Source: an uncultured Pseudomonadota bacterium
Lineage (GTDB): Bacteria; Myxococcota_A; UBA796; UBA9615
Direction: 5' to 3'
NCBI GenBank assembly: GCA_937891735.1
Contig: CALAGR010000477.1
Location: 1-38,955, forward strand
DNA: 38,955 bases
Shown here: positions 33,145 to 38,955 of the stretch, piece by piece
Numbering within the stretch: position 1 is the first letter of the stretch
Layout of the letters: every line of letters begins with the position of its first letter
Position numbers and translations under genes: made by a program
The notes under the pieces: generated by a model
The model's input: the letters and a program-made list of their open reading frames with translations, nothing else
Told to the model about the DNA's origin: nothing
Databases searched by the model: none

Positions 33145-33704
33145 GGCGGCGCGTGTTCTTCGGGCTCGTCCTGGTCCTGGGGTGTCCATCGGGCCCCCGG
33201 GAGCCGGCCAGCCTCATCGACCACGGCGCCTGGCAGGACGCGGACGCGGATCCCTGGGCGGCCGAGCGGCCCGACGCCTCCTTCCTGCGCTGCGATCCCC
33301 TGGCCGTGTACGAGGAGGCCTTCGGCAGCGACGACACGCTCAGCGTGAACCTGGACTACTGCAACTACGTGTCCCTTCGGCAGCCGTCCCTGGTGGAGGT
33401 CCTGGCCGGCGACCTGCTGACGTTCCGGCTGTGGCACGACGGCCTCTTCTTCTCCACGGACGAGCCGCCGCACCTCGCCTTGCAGATCGGAGCCGCGCCG
33501 AGCTGGGAGGTCCTGCTGGAGGCGCCGGGCGATTCGGGGCTGGAGTACCTGCAGTGGACCGCCCAGGACGACATCGCCGTCGGCACCCCCGTGTCGTTCC
33601 TGGTCAACACCCACCGGGAGATCGACGACGCGCGGCACGGCGGCAACTCCTTGAACCTCATCGAGCTGAGTCGGGTCGATCCCGCGTGGGAGCCCGCGCG
33701 CTGA
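33141..33704 (+). CDS. lipoprotein translationally coupled to BMC-T
   Basis: The 187-residue product has a short lipoprotein signal (FFGLVLVLGC, lipidated at about Cys14) starting at a GTG inside the BMC-T stop. The mature part is acidic and aromatic (DADPWAAERPDASFLRCD, VNLDYCNYVSLRQ, LTFRLWHDGLFF) and looks like a beta-sandwich with two cysteines. It is not a recognised family. An exported lipoprotein coupled to a cytosolic shell gene is unexpected: it may only share the transcript, or it may handle a substrate destined for the microcompartment. Confidence 0.7.
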   Translation: MRRRVFFGLVLVLGCPSGPREPASLIDHGAWQDADADPWAAERPDASFLRCDPLAVYEEAFGSDDTLSVNLDYCNYVSLRQPSLVEVLAGDLLTFRLWHDGLFFSTDEPPHLALQIGAAPSWEVLLEAPGDSGLEYLQWTAQDDIAVGTPVSFLVNTHREIDDARHGGNSLNLIELSRVDPAWEPAR

Positions 33705-33749
33705 TCGGGGCGAGCGGCCCTGGTCTCGCGCCGCTGCCGTAGAACCGGC

Positions 33750-33755
33750 TATCCT
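33750..33755 (+). promoter_or_regulatory. leaderless-type -10 before the second vertex gene
   Basis: TATCCT at 33750-33755 lies 8 nt before the ATG at 33764, with no Shine-Dalgarno sequence. The surrounding GGCTATCCTCGC is shared, with one change, with the region before the gene at 36195. Confidence 0.45.
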
Positions 33756-33763
33756 CGCTCCCG

Positions 33764-34039
33764 ATGGAACTCGCACGCGTCGTCGGCACGGTTGTCGCCA
33801 CCCAGAAGTACGAAGGCCTGACCGGCGTTCGGCTCCTCCTGCTCGATCCCCTGGACGAGAACCTGCAGTCGGTGGGCGACCCCTTCGTGGCGTGCGACTC
33901 GACCCAGGCGGGCCCCGGCGAGATCGTGTCGTGGGTCGGGGGCCGCGAAGCGACGCTGGCGCTGCCGGTGCACTTCGTGCCGGTGGACGCGACCATCATC
34001 AGCATCGTCGATGAAGTCGACGCCCGGAGCCTGACGTGA
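33764..34039 (+). CDS. BMC-P pentameric vertex protein, paralogue 2
   Basis: The 91-residue EutN/CcmL-family protein starts ARVVGTVVATQK, has the CDSTQAGPGEIVSWVGGREA core and ends with DATIISIVDEVDA. It differs considerably from the vertex protein at 5448. From memory it pairs with one of two H. ochraceum vertex genes that are also encoded side by side away from the main locus. Multiple pentamer types may tune vertex closure or recruit cargo. It is coupled to the next gene by a GTGA overlap. Confidence 0.92.
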   Translation: MELARVVGTVVATQKYEGLTGVRLLLLDPLDENLQSVGDPFVACDSTQAGPGEIVSWVGGREATLALPVHFVPVDATIISIVDEVDARSLT

Positions 34040-34311
34040 TCCTGTGTCGCGTCATCGGCACCTCGGTCAGCACGGTGCAGCACCCGGTGTTCGTCGGGCG
34101 CACGATCCTCGTGGTGCAGCCGGTGCGGCCCGACGGCGTCACGAAGCGCGCCCACGCCTTCCTGGCGGTGGACAGCGTGCAGGCGGGGGAAGGCGATCTG
34201 GTCGTGGTGGCCCGGGAGGGCAACGCGGCGCGGCAGGTGCTCGGCACGGCCCAGGATCCGTTTCACAGCGTGATCCTCGGCATCGTCGACGACATCGAGC
34301 TGCACGCCTGA
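34036..34311 (+). CDS. BMC-P pentameric vertex protein, paralogue 3
   Basis: The 91-residue EutN/CcmL-family protein starts CRVIGTSVSTVQHPVFVGR, has LAVDSVQAGEGDLVVVAREG and ends with ILGIVDDIE. It is the third pentamer in the window. Its GTG start lies within the preceding stop (GTGA), so the two vertex proteins are made in step. The nucleotide-sugar epimerase gene begins 4 bp after its stop and is probably co-transcribed. Confidence 0.92.
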   Translation: MILCRVIGTSVSTVQHPVFVGRTILVVQPVRPDGVTKRAHAFLAVDSVQAGEGDLVVVAREGNAARQVLGTAQDPFHSVILGIVDDIELHA

Positions 34312-34315
34312 TCCC

Positions 34316-35278
34316 ATGAGCGGCCGCGTGCTCCTGACCGGTGGCGCGGGCTTCATCGGGAGCAGCGTGCTCGACGCGCTGGTGCTGCAGGGCCGGCGGG
34401 TCACGGTGGTGGACGACTTCAACGACTACTACGACCCCCGGACCAAGCACGAGAACGTCGAAGCCGCGGTGGCCTCGGGCCTCGCGCAGGTCGTGCACGC
34501 CGACATCCGCAGCCCCCAGACCTGGGCCGAGCTCGACGCCGACGAGGGCTGGGACGGCGTGATCCACCTGGCGGCCCGCGCGGGGGTGCGTCCCTCGATC
34601 CGGGACCCGGCGCTGTACACGTCGGTCAACGTGGAGGGCACGGCCCGGGCCCTGGACTGGGCGTGCTCGGGATCCAGCCCCATCCCGTTCGTGCTCGCCT
34701 CGTCCAGCTCGGTGTACGGCGACGAGTACCCCGTGCCGTTCGGTGAGGACGCGGCGGCCCTGAGCCCCGTGTCGCCCTACGGGGCCACGAAGCAGTCCTG
34801 CGAGGCGCTGGCCCGGACGTGGCGCAGGATGCGGGGGATCCGCGCCGTCGCGCTGCGCTTCTTCACGGTGTACGGACCCCGGCAGCGCCCGGATCTGGCG
34901 ATCCACAAGTTCGCGCGGCGCATCGACGCCGGTGAGCCCATCCCCGTGTACGGCGACGGGAGCTCGGCCCGGGACTACACCCACATCGACGACATCGTCG
35001 GCGGCGTTCTGGCCGCGCTGGCGGCCGTGCAGCAGGACCGCCTCGATCACTTCGCCTACAACCTGGGCAGCGACCGCGCGATCCGCCTCGACGAGCTGAT
35101 CGCCGCGATCGAGGAGGCCGTCGGCAAGGCCGCCGTCATCGACCGGCAGCCGGAGCAGCTGGGCGACGTCAAGCGCACCTGGGCGGACGTGAGCCGCGCC
35201 GGCCGGGACCTGGGGTACGCGCCGTCGGTCACGTTCGAAGACGGCCTGCGGGACTTCGTGAGCTGGCTGCGCCGCTGA
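34316..35278 (+). CDS. NAD-dependent nucleotide-sugar epimerase (UDP-glucuronate 4-epimerase-like)
   Basis: The 320-residue extended SDR enzyme has the Rossmann motif GGAGFIGS, the FNDYYDP block typical of UDP-glucuronate/GalE-like epimerases, catalytic Tyr-Lys in PYGATK and the FTVYGPRQRPDLAIHKFARRI substrate region. It would interconvert UDP-glucuronate and UDP-galacturonate, or a similar pair, in the cytoplasm. The gene lies 4 bp after the vertex gene. Whether it has any role in the microcompartment is doubtful: it has no encapsulation helix, and may simply be a downstream passenger. Confidence 0.85.
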   Translation: MSGRVLLTGGAGFIGSSVLDALVLQGRRVTVVDDFNDYYDPRTKHENVEAAVASGLAQVVHADIRSPQTWAELDADEGWDGVIHLAARAGVRPSIRDPALYTSVNVEGTARALDWACSGSSPIPFVLASSSSVYGDEYPVPFGEDAAALSPVSPYGATKQSCEALARTWRRMRGIRAVALRFFTVYGPRQRPDLAIHKFARRIDAGEPIPVYGDGSSARDYTHIDDIVGGVLAALAAVQQDRLDHFAYNLGSDRAIRLDELIAAIEEAVGKAAVIDRQPEQLGDVKRTWADVSRAGRDLGYAPSVTFEDGLRDFVSWLRR

Positions 35279-35279
35279 T

Positions 35280-35296
35280 CCGCCCCTGAACGGCGG
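35280..35296. terminator. weak hairpin between convergent genes
   Basis: CCGCC-cctgaac-GGCGG is a 5-bp stem in the 27-bp space between the epimerase and lipoprotein stops. It is a possible bidirectional terminator without a T-run. Confidence 0.25.
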
Positions 35297-35305
35297 CGCC
35301 CACGC

Positions 35306-36100
35306 TCAGGGGACGTTGGGCGCTTCGTCCCCGGTGGCCTGCCCCGGCGTGTAGGGGGTGTCGTCCACGCTGGCCTTCTCGGACGCGAGTCCGGGCACGC
35401 GCCACACCTCCTGCGCGGCCTCGAGCGTGTCGAAGGGCTCGTTGCGGGCCTCGTCTGCGCAGCAGGTCTGGAACCCGCTCGCCCAGAAGGGGTTGGCGAC
35501 GTTGATGGTGGCCGGGATCGCGTCCAGGGGGATCCGGATGTCGATGGCGTTCCCGAGCCAGAAGCAGCCCTTCACGATCGTGGCTTCGTCGTTCGCTGAG
35601 GCCGCGTCGAGGAGCTCGCAGGGCGCTTCCTGGCTGCCCACCTTGACCTCCACGGTCACCATCTTGCCGGCCTGCTCCAGCCAGAAGCGCAGCTCCCGGA
35701 CCTTGTCGCCGCTCAGCGTCATCGCCTCCTGGGTCAGCACGCGGGCGTACAGGTAGCGCGCGTCCACCGCCACGAGGGCCGAGAGCAGGTCATCGAAGCC
35801 GTTGCTGCCCTTGGCGTCGCCGGGGGCATCGGTCAGCTCGGCCTCGAACTCCCTCAGCAGCAGGACCACGCTGTCGGGCTCACCGCCCTCGGCCTGGGCC
35901 GGGGCCGCGCCGGCCTGCTCCCACGCCATCCCGGCGTAGTCCGATCCGGTGGTGGTGGGGGCCCCGCCGCCGCCCGCAGAGTCGCTCGGGGGCTGCACGA
36001 CGATGACCGGCGGAGCCGTGGTGGGCGCTCCAGGCTCGCCGCCGCCGCAGGCGGGCAGGAGGAGCAGGGCGAGCAGAAAGGGGATGGAGGCGCGAGGCAT
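35306..36100 (-). CDS. lipoprotein of unknown function
   Basis: The 264-residue product has a lipoprotein signal (FLLALLLLPAC). A Pro/Gly/Thr-rich linker of about 50 residues follows, then a folded domain with several cysteines (CELLDAASAND, GCFWLGNAIDI, FQTCCADEA). The folded region may be a beta-sandwich binding domain, judging by alternating polar and hydrophobic strands (YARVLTQEAMTLSGDK). No family is recognised. An ATG at 36118 would add six residues. The ATG at 36100 is preferred because a perfect TTGACA and a hexamer with 17-bp spacing end 6 nt before it. Confidence 0.7.
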   Translation of the reverse strand: MPRASIPFLLALLLLPACGGGEPGAPTTAPPVIVVQPPSDSAGGGGAPTTTGSDYAGMAWEQAGAAPAQAEGGEPDSVVLLLREFEAELTDAPGDAKGSNGFDDLLSALVAVDARYLYARVLTQEAMTLSGDKVRELRFWLEQAGKMVTVEVKVGSQEAPCELLDAASANDEATIVKGCFWLGNAIDIRIPLDAIPATINVANPFWASGFQTCCADEARNEPFDTLEAAQEVWRVPGLASEKASVDDTPYTPGQATGDEAPNVP

Positions 36101-36106
36101 GCGCAC

Positions 36107-36135
36107 AGACTTCAGCATCGACCGCGGGGTGTCAA
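36107..36135 (-). promoter_or_regulatory. promoter of the lipoprotein gene
   Basis: On the minus strand TTGACA (36130-36135) and AAGTCT (36107-36112) are 17 bp apart, and the ATG at 36100 follows 6 nt later. The -35 is perfect; the -10 is weak. The layout implies a leaderless mRNA. Confidence 0.45.
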
Positions 36136-36182
36136 ACCCCTCAAGTCCGCGCGGCGAGACGCTTTCGGGGATCCCCGGCGGC

Positions 36183-36188
36183 TATCAT
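36183..36188 (+). promoter_or_regulatory. leaderless-type -10 of the pentapeptide-repeat gene
   Basis: TATCAT at 36183-36188 lies 6 nt before the ATG at 36195, and no Shine-Dalgarno sequence is present. GGCTATCATCGC matches GGCTATCCTCGC before the vertex gene at 33764. Confidence 0.45.
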
Positions 36189-36194
36189 CGCGCC

Positions 36195-38955
36195 ATGTCG
36201 GAGTCGCTCCCTTCCGGGTCTCTCGCTGGAGCCGATCTGACGGGGCGCGACCTGTCCGGGGCGAGCCTCGCGGGTCGGGATCTGTCGGGGGCCGTTCTGG
36301 CCGACGCGGACCTCGCCGACGCCAACCTGACCGGCGCGAACCTGACGAACGCGAACCTGCGCGGCGCGCGGCTCGTGCAGGCGGATCTGACGGGCGCGAC
36401 CCTGGACGGCGCTGATCTGGCGGGCGCTGCGCTGTCCGGCGCGACCCTCAGCGAGACCTCGATGGCCGGCGTCACCTTGAAGGACGCGCGCGCGGACCAC
36501 AGCGAGTGGGTGCGCACCAAGGCCACCGGCGGCGACTGGGACGGGATCGATCTGACGGGCGCGGTGTTCGAGCGGGTGCGGCTGGGGGAGGTGTCCCTGC
36601 GCGGCGCCCTCCTCGAGGATCTGCGGCTCACGGACACGGACGTCGAGCGCAGCTGCATGGACGGCGTGCGCGCCTCCCGCCTCGTGCTCGTGGACACCTC
36701 GTTTGTCGATGTGAGCGCGGTGGGCGCGGAGCTGCGGGACGCCTCGGTCCGGTTCGCCGACTTCAAGCGGGTGACGCTGACACGCGCGGCGCTCGACGGG
36801 GCGATCTTCGAGTCGGTGGACTTCGGGGGCAGCAGCTTCGACGAGATCACCGCCCGGGGCGCCCGGCTGGAGCGCTGCGCGGGGCTGGACCGCAGCGCCC
36901 GTCGGCTGCTGGAGGGGGCCGGCGCCGCCCTGCCGGTGCCGCTGCTGGGGCGAATGGTCTCGGCCGTCGTGGGCACCTCGACGTTCACGCGGCTGGCGGC
37001 GCTGCTGGTGGTGGGCGTGGCGGTGGGCGCCTACACCTGGATGTCGATGACGCGGGTGGATCCGGGCATGCGGGAGGTGGGCCCCGACGAGCTGGTGGGC
37101 GAGCAGCGCGTGACGTGGCTCGCGCTGGAGCGCCGGTTCGACACCGAGCCCGCCGCGCGCATGACGGTCCTTCAGGAGATGGCGCGCTTCCTGGACGACG
37201 TCGGCGCCGAGGCCGCGGCCGAGACGAAGTTCCGGGAGGCCCTGGAGATCGCCGAGCGGGACGAGCACGAGCCGCCTCTGGTCCCGCTCCTGGCCCTGGG
37301 CGAGTTCCTGCTGGCCCACGAGCGCTTCGATGACGCCCTGACCTACGCCCGCGAGCTCGACCAGCCGGGGGCGGGCCAGCGGGAGATCGCCGTGTCCCGC
37401 CTGATCCTGGCGCGCACCCTGATGGCCCGGGGCAACGCGGACCGGGCCGCGGAGGTGGCGGAGGACCTCGTCGTCCGGATCGGCGAGGTGCCCGACGAGC
37501 TGCAGCGCTTCCAGCTCGTGATGATCGTGGCGCGGGTGGTGGAGGAGCTGTCGGGCCCCGCCGCGGCGCTGGTGTTGCTGGACGGGGTGCCCGCCTCCCT
37601 CGACCTCGAAGGGCAGGGCGAGGTCGCCCTGGAGCGGGCCGCGCTCCTGGCCCGGATGGGGCACATCGGGGACGCGGTGCAGGGGTTCGACGCGACCATC
37701 GCCGCCTACTCGGACCTGCCGCTGATCCGCGAGCGGGCGCGGGAGGAGCGGGCGCGCCTGCTGCAGATGGGCACCGACCCCCAGGCCGAGGAGATCCGGC
37801 TGCGGGAGCTCGCCGGCGGGGACGACCAGCTCGCGGCCCAGAGCGCGCTGGGGCTGGCCCGCCTGGCGGTGCGGCGGGGAGCCGTGGAGGAGGCCAGGGC
37901 GCTGTACGAGGGGGTGCGGGAGCGCCACGCGGAGCGGGTGGAGACCCGGGTCGAGGCGACGCTGGAGCTGGCGGATCTGCTCGCCACCATCGGCGACGTG
38001 GCCGGCGCCGAGGCGCTGCTCCGGGACGAGGTGGCGCGCGTGGACCTGCCCGAGTCGGGGCTGGCCCTGCGGCAGGCGCTGGTGGAGTCGCGCTACCGGG
38101 CCGGCGACATGCAGGGGGCGGTGGCGGCGTCCCGCGAGACGGTGCTGTGGGCGAACAGCGACGAGTCCATGTCTTTGCGGGCGCGGCTGCAGCTGGCGGG
38201 CCTCCTGGACGAAGCGGGGCAGTTCGATGAGGCCATCGACCTGTACAAGGAGGTGGCCCTGGCGGCGAAGGATCCCGGGCTGGTGGCGGCCGCCTGGTTC
38301 GGGCAGGCCACGCTCATGCGACGGCGCGGGGCGCCCGAGGCCGCCCTGCCGCTGATGGACAGCGCACTGCTGCATCTGCCCGCCCAGCACGCGCTGCGCG
38401 GGGTGATCGTGGTCGAACGCGCCGAGGTGCTGGCGGAGCTGGGTCGCTCCACGCCAGCGGCGGTGGAGGAGATGCTGGCCGCTGCACGGGCCGCGGGTTT
38501 GCCGGATCTGCAGCCTGTGGCGTACGCGTCCCTGCTGCTGATGCTCGCGCGGGAGCTGACCGCCGCGGGGCGGCACGAGGACTCCCTCAATGTGTACCAG
38601 CAGGTGGCGTCTTCGCCGGCGGGAGGGGAGGAGCCGGGGCTGCGGCAGGAGGCCGTGTCGGGTCAGGTCGAGGCGCTCGTGGCGCTCGGTCGGCAGGATC
38701 AGGCGGCGGAGTTGCTGGATCGCACCTCGGTGGATGCGCTGACCTCGGGCGGCGGCGAACAGACCTGTGCGGCCATGCACGGGCTCGCCGTGGGCCGGGC
38801 CGAGGCCGGGGACCTGGACGCCGCGGTGGCCGGCTTCACGGACCTGCTGCAGACCTGCCGGAGCCCCCGGTTCCTGGTGGCGCGCCTGCCCGAGATCAGC
38901 GATCTGCTGGTGGACGGGGACCGGCCGGACGCGGCGCGCGCGCTGCTGCTCGGGG
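36195..38955 (+). CDS. pentapeptide-repeat / transmembrane / TPR-like protein (truncated at right edge)
   Basis: The frame is open for 920 codons from the ATG to the end of the window, so the C-terminus is missing. Residues about 8-240 are A(D/N)LxX pentapeptide repeats that should form a right-handed quadrilateral beta-helix (ADLADANLTGANLTNANLRG), interrupted by a less regular part at about 95-115. One membrane helix follows at about 263-283. The remaining 640 residues are helical repeats rich in Ala, Leu, Glu and Arg with TPR-like spacing (FREALEIAERDE, DEAGQFDEAIDLYKEVA). The repeats would sit on one side of the membrane and the beta-helix on the other. The likely role is scaffolding or protein interaction; no enzyme domain is seen. 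Confidence 0.85.
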   Translation, partial: MSESLPSGSLAGADLTGRDLSGASLAGRDLSGAVLADADLADANLTGANLTNANLRGARLVQADLTGATLDGADLAGAALSGATLSETSMAGVTLKDARADHSEWVRTKATGGDWDGIDLTGAVFERVRLGEVSLRGALLEDLRLTDTDVERSCMDGVRASRLVLVDTSFVDVSAVGAELRDASVRFADFKRVTLTRAALDGAIFESVDFGGSSFDEITARGARLERCAGLDRSARRLLEGAGAALPVPLLGRMVSAVVGTSTFTRLAALLVVGVAVGAYTWMSMTRVDPGMREVGPDELVGEQRVTWLALERRFDTEPAARMTVLQEMARFLDDVGAEAAAETKFREALEIAERDEHEPPLVPLLALGEFLLAHERFDDALTYARELDQPGAGQREIAVSRLILARTLMARGNADRAAEVAEDLVVRIGEVPDELQRFQLVMIVARVVEELSGPAAALVLLDGVPASLDLEGQGEVALERAALLARMGHIGDAVQGFDATIAAYSDLPLIRERAREERARLLQMGTDPQAEEIRLRELAGGDDQLAAQSALGLARLAVRRGAVEEARALYEGVRERHAERVETRVEATLELADLLATIGDVAGAEALLRDEVARVDLPESGLALRQALVESRYRAGDMQGAVAASRETVLWANSDESMSLRARLQLAGLLDEAGQFDEAIDLYKEVALAAKDPGLVAAAWFGQATLMRRRGAPEAALPLMDSALLHLPAQHALRGVIVVERAEVLAELGRSTPAAVEEMLAAARAAGLPDLQPVAYASLLLMLARELTAAGRHEDSLNVYQQVASSPAGGEEPGLRQEAVSGQVEALVALGRQDQAAELLDRTSVDALTSGGGEQTCAAMHGLAVGRAEAGDLDAAVAGFTDLLQTCRSPRFLVARLPEISDLLVDGDRPDAARALLLG

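Noticed and set aside
36141..38780. 879-codon open frame on the minus strand
   Set aside because: It is antisense to the pentapeptide/TPR gene, whose translation shows real repeats and a membrane helix. The minus-strand product is low-complexity His/Gln/Arg/Gly.

Overview
This window is high-GC bacterial DNA, roughly 70% G+C by eye, with dense and often overlapping genes. The best taxonomic clue is a set of bacterial microcompartment (BMC) shell proteins. From memory they closely resemble the shell set of Haliangium ochraceum. Together with formylglycine-generating-enzyme-like secreted proteins, many lipoproteins and an NtrC-type regulator, this points to Myxococcota or another deltaproteobacterial lineage. 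That placement is inference; no search was run.

Layout. (a) 0.2-4.4 kb: an rRNA methyltransferase (rlmI) diverges from a cysteine-cluster protein, an orphan-looking DNA methyltransferase and a MazG-like hydrolase. (b) 4.4-7.2 kb: the main BMC operon encodes a stacked-type trimeric shell protein, a hexameric shell protein, a pentameric vertex protein and a CoA-acylating aldehyde dehydrogenase with an N-terminal encapsulation helix. (c) 7.2-8.4 kb: palindromic repeats and a 14-bp tandem repeat flank a metzincin-like lipoprotein. (d) 8.4-14.2 kb: a RimK-RCK_C fusion and a Kef-type antiporter diverge from a RimB-like protease, an M14 deacylase, MgtE and a small membrane protein. (e) 14.3-20.1 kb: six genes for secreted proteins of unknown role include two FGE-sulfatase-domain proteins flanking a possible phosphodiester glycosidase. 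(f) 20.2-27.1 kb: envelope and stress genes (two OmpA-domain lipoproteins, a tandem universal stress protein, MgtC, a membrane CxxC protein, a receiver protein) surround a histidine kinase/NtrC pair, with sigma-54-like promoters in two intergenic regions. (g) 27.1-32.5 kb: CDP-glucose dehydratase, prolyl oligopeptidase, DNA polymerase IV and an alpha/beta hydrolase. (h) 32.5-35.3 kb: a satellite BMC locus with a single-disc trimer, a coupled lipoprotein, two more vertex proteins and a nucleotide-sugar epimerase. (i) 35.3-39 kb: a lipoprotein and, running off the right edge, a pentapeptide-repeat/transmembrane/repeat protein.

How it fits together. Loci (b) and (h) together supply one hexamer, two trimers, three pentamers and an aldehyde dehydrogenase. 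That is nearly a full metabolosome shell, but no signature enzyme, phosphotransacylase or alcohol dehydrogenase is in view, so the aldehyde source is unknown. The HK/NtrC pair may drive the nearby sigma-54-like promoters. Several monocistronic or first genes have a TANNNT-like -10 hexamer only 6-8 nt before the start codon and no Shine-Dalgarno sequence, which suggests leaderless transcripts. No tRNA, rRNA, CRISPR array, insertion sequence or prophage was recognised.
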